The notes under the pieces are model-generated. The model saw nothing but the letters and a program-made list of their open reading frames with translations. It ran no database searches and had not been told where the DNA came from. Of a stretch of DNA of 7,226 nucleotides, positions 6,173 to 7,226 are shown piece by piece. The translations under genes and the position numbers were made by a program. This stretch comes from an uncultured Roseiflexaceae bacterium (GTDB taxonomy: Bacteria > Chloroflexota > Chloroflexia > Chloroflexales > Roseiflexaceae): the NCBI GenBank assembly GCA_937988885.1, contig CALKHR010000037.1, positions 1 through 7,226 on the forward strand, written 5' to 3'. Every line of letters starts with the position of its first letter. Position 1 is the stretch's first letter.

Positions 6173-6405
6173 CCTCTATAATACGTGGGTAGCGCTCCTG
6201 TTCACCATACGCACCCAGCGTGTGCAATTATGGTGAAGAAGGAAGCAGACGCGGCGTGAACGCCCGTCGCTACGGGCAAACAACGTCGTGTACAACGTGT
6301 GCGCGCTCGGACAGCTGTGGCGCTTCGCGCCAAAACGCGCGCCGCTAGAGGCGCGGACACAACAATGAACAACGACGAACCACACTGAAACAATGGGGCA
6401 CAATC
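6173..6405 (+). other. Structured non-coding gap upstream of the HAD gene
   Basis: This 233-base stretch has no convincing gene on either strand. It starts with TATAAT at 6177-6182, a possible -10 box, but with no good -35 at 16-18 bases. Four simple stem-loops follow: 6201-6237, 6262-6277 (6 bp, four-base loop), 6319-6331 (5 bp, three-base loop) and 6338-6355 (6 bp, six-base loop). None has a T-run, so none is a convincing terminator and the kinase transcript lacks an obvious end. The region could be a structured 5' leader of the HAD gene, a 3' UTR or a small RNA. I recognise no known riboswitch class. A GGGG at 6395-6398, seven bases before ATG 6406, is the probable ribosome site for the HAD gene. 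Confidence 0.5.
6201..6237 (+). other. Two-part hairpin 28 bases after the kinase stop codon
   Basis: TTCACCATA (6201-6209) pairs perfectly with TATGGTGAA (6229-6237). An inner GCAC/GTGC stem (6211-6214 with 6222-6225) sits across a small asymmetric internal loop. There is no T-run, and the following bases are purine-rich. It could be a 3'-end stabiliser, a cruciform or a protein-binding dyad. Confidence 0.65.
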
Positions 6406-7116
6406 ATGGCAAGACCCTTCGACATCATCGCCTTCGACGCCGACGATACACTCTGGCACAACGAAACACTCTTCTCCGTCACCCAAGAGCGTTTTCAAGA
6501 ACTATTGTCGCGCTACGAAGGCGTCGATCTCACCCTCGAAAAACTCTACGAAATCGAAACACGCAACCTCAACACCTTCGGCTACGGCATCAAAGGCTTC
6601 ACCCTCTCCATGATCGAAGCCGCGATCGAACTCACCCAAGGCCGCATCATGGGCTACGACGTGCAGCGCATCATCGACTTCTCGCGGGCCATGCTGCACG
6701 CCCCAGTCCAATTGATCGACTACGTGGGCGAACTCATCCCACAACTCGCGGAGAGCTACACGCTCATGCTCATCACCAAAGGCGACCTATTCGACCAAGA
6801 GAGCAAGATCGCCCAATCCGGCCTCGCCGATTACTTCAGCCAGATCGAAATCGTCAGCGAAAAGCACAAAGACACCTACGCCAAGATCTTGCGCAAGAAC
6901 AACATCGCCCCCGAGCGCTTTATGATGGTCGGCAACTCGTTGCGCTCCGACATCCTGCCCGTCATCGAAATCGGCGGCACCGCTGTCTACATTCCGTATC
7001 ACCTCACCTGGGCGCACGAGCAGGTCGATCTCGATCCCGAAGCCGTGCAATACTTCACGCTGGAGCACATCGGCCAACTGCCCGGCCTGCTCGAACACTT
7101 CAGCCGCGACGAGTGA
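6406..7116 (+). CDS. HAD-family hydrolase
   Basis: A 236-residue cytosolic phosphatase-like protein of the haloacid dehalogenase superfamily; its substrate cannot be told from sequence. All four HAD motifs are present: motif I FDADDTLWHN (nucleophile Asp11, acid/base Asp13), motif II LITKGD (Thr124), motif III Lys in EKHKDTY (Lys153 or Lys155) and motif IV VGNSLRSDI (Ser181-Asp182, metal site). Between motifs I and II lie about 110 mostly helical residues, matching the helical cap (C1) of the YjjG/phosphoglycolate phosphatase-like subgroup, which handles small phosphate esters such as nucleotides and sugar phosphates. ATG 6406 gives the expected short lead-in to motif I and has a GGGG seven bases upstream. 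Codon use is strongly C-ending, like the kinase gene before it. Nothing in the neighbourhood points to a pathway. Confidence 0.93.
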   Translation: MARPFDIIAFDADDTLWHNETLFSVTQERFQELLSRYEGVDLTLEKLYEIETRNLNTFGYGIKGFTLSMIEAAIELTQGRIMGYDVQRIIDFSRAMLHAPVQLIDYVGELIPQLAESYTLMLITKGDLFDQESKIAQSGLADYFSQIEIVSEKHKDTYAKILRKNNIAPERFMMVGNSLRSDILPVIEIGGTAVYIPYHLTWAHEQVDLDPEAVQYFTLEHIGQLPGLLEHFSRDE

Positions 7117-7183
7117 TTCTCAAACCGGTTGGACAATTGAAAAGCTGTTTTAGCCTGCGGCAGCAAGGTACTTTCTTCTTTTT

Positions 7184-7224
7184 GTGATGTCGAGGCGCTG
7201 CTACGCGCAGCGCCTCGACATCAC
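7184..7224 (+). terminator. Perfect 18-bp palindromic hairpin at the right edge, possible terminator
   Basis: Bases 7184-7201 pair without mismatch with 7207-7224 around a five-base loop (TACGC). It lies 67 bases after the HAD stop. A T-rich run (7170-7183) precedes rather than follows it, and the window ends two bases after the stem, so a T-run on the + strand cannot be seen. Terminator of the HAD gene is the simplest reading; a dispersed palindromic (REP-like) element is the alternative. The stretch 7117-7183 before it shows nothing else beyond the small palindrome AACCGGTT (7123-7130). Confidence 0.55.
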
Positions 7225-7226
7225 CT

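Noticed and set aside
6393..7187. 264-codon frame overlapping the HAD gene
   Set aside because: Its product is Arg/His-rich, as expected of an out-of-frame reading of GC-rich DNA, while the HAD frame carries all four family motifs.

Overview
The window is GC-rich bacterial chromosome with five complete genes and one 5'-truncated gene, all on the + strand. It contains no RNA gene, insertion sequence, CRISPR array or phage gene that I can recognise. The gene types suggest a Chloroflexota-like bacterium: a zinc-ribbon Ser/Thr kinase fused to two formylglycine-generating-enzyme (FGE)-like domains, a membrane-anchored Trm112-like protein, and a solitary trpF. This is an inference from gene style, because no taxonomic marker is present.

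Left part (1-1327): the 3' end of a gene whose product finishes in nine 13-residue Pro/Glu/Ala/Val repeats and then three Lys/Arg-rich modules. This is a typical disordered nucleic-acid-binding tail, possibly of an RNase E/G-type protein. A strong hairpin terminator follows, and trpF (tryptophan biosynthesis) starts only 14 bases beyond it, so the hairpin may also act as a trpF leader element.

Middle (1402-3359): a large calcineurin-like metallophosphoesterase with an N-terminal hydrophobic/basic segment and a helix-rich insertion of about 215 residues. After it comes a small membrane-anchored Trm112/UPF0434-like protein that has lost the family cysteines. A 12-bp-stem terminator closes this block.

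Right part (3360-7226): a regulatory region with an extended -10 box, an operator-like dyad and paired direct repeats leads into an 873-residue transmembrane Ser/Thr kinase. Its extracytoplasmic half is two colinear FGE-sulfatase/C-type-lectin-like domains, neither with the catalytic cysteine pair of true FGE. It is probably a sensor that links an outside ligand to phosphorylation inside. A 233-base non-coding stretch with several hairpins follows, then a HAD-family hydrolase. The window ends in a perfect 18-bp-stem palindrome.

Most of the content is ordinary housekeeping or signalling. The most interesting points are the kinase with duplicated non-catalytic FGE domains (including a testable, unproven resemblance of its 3' end to a diversity-generating retroelement target), the cysteine-less Trm112 protein, and the structured intergenic region upstream of the HAD gene.
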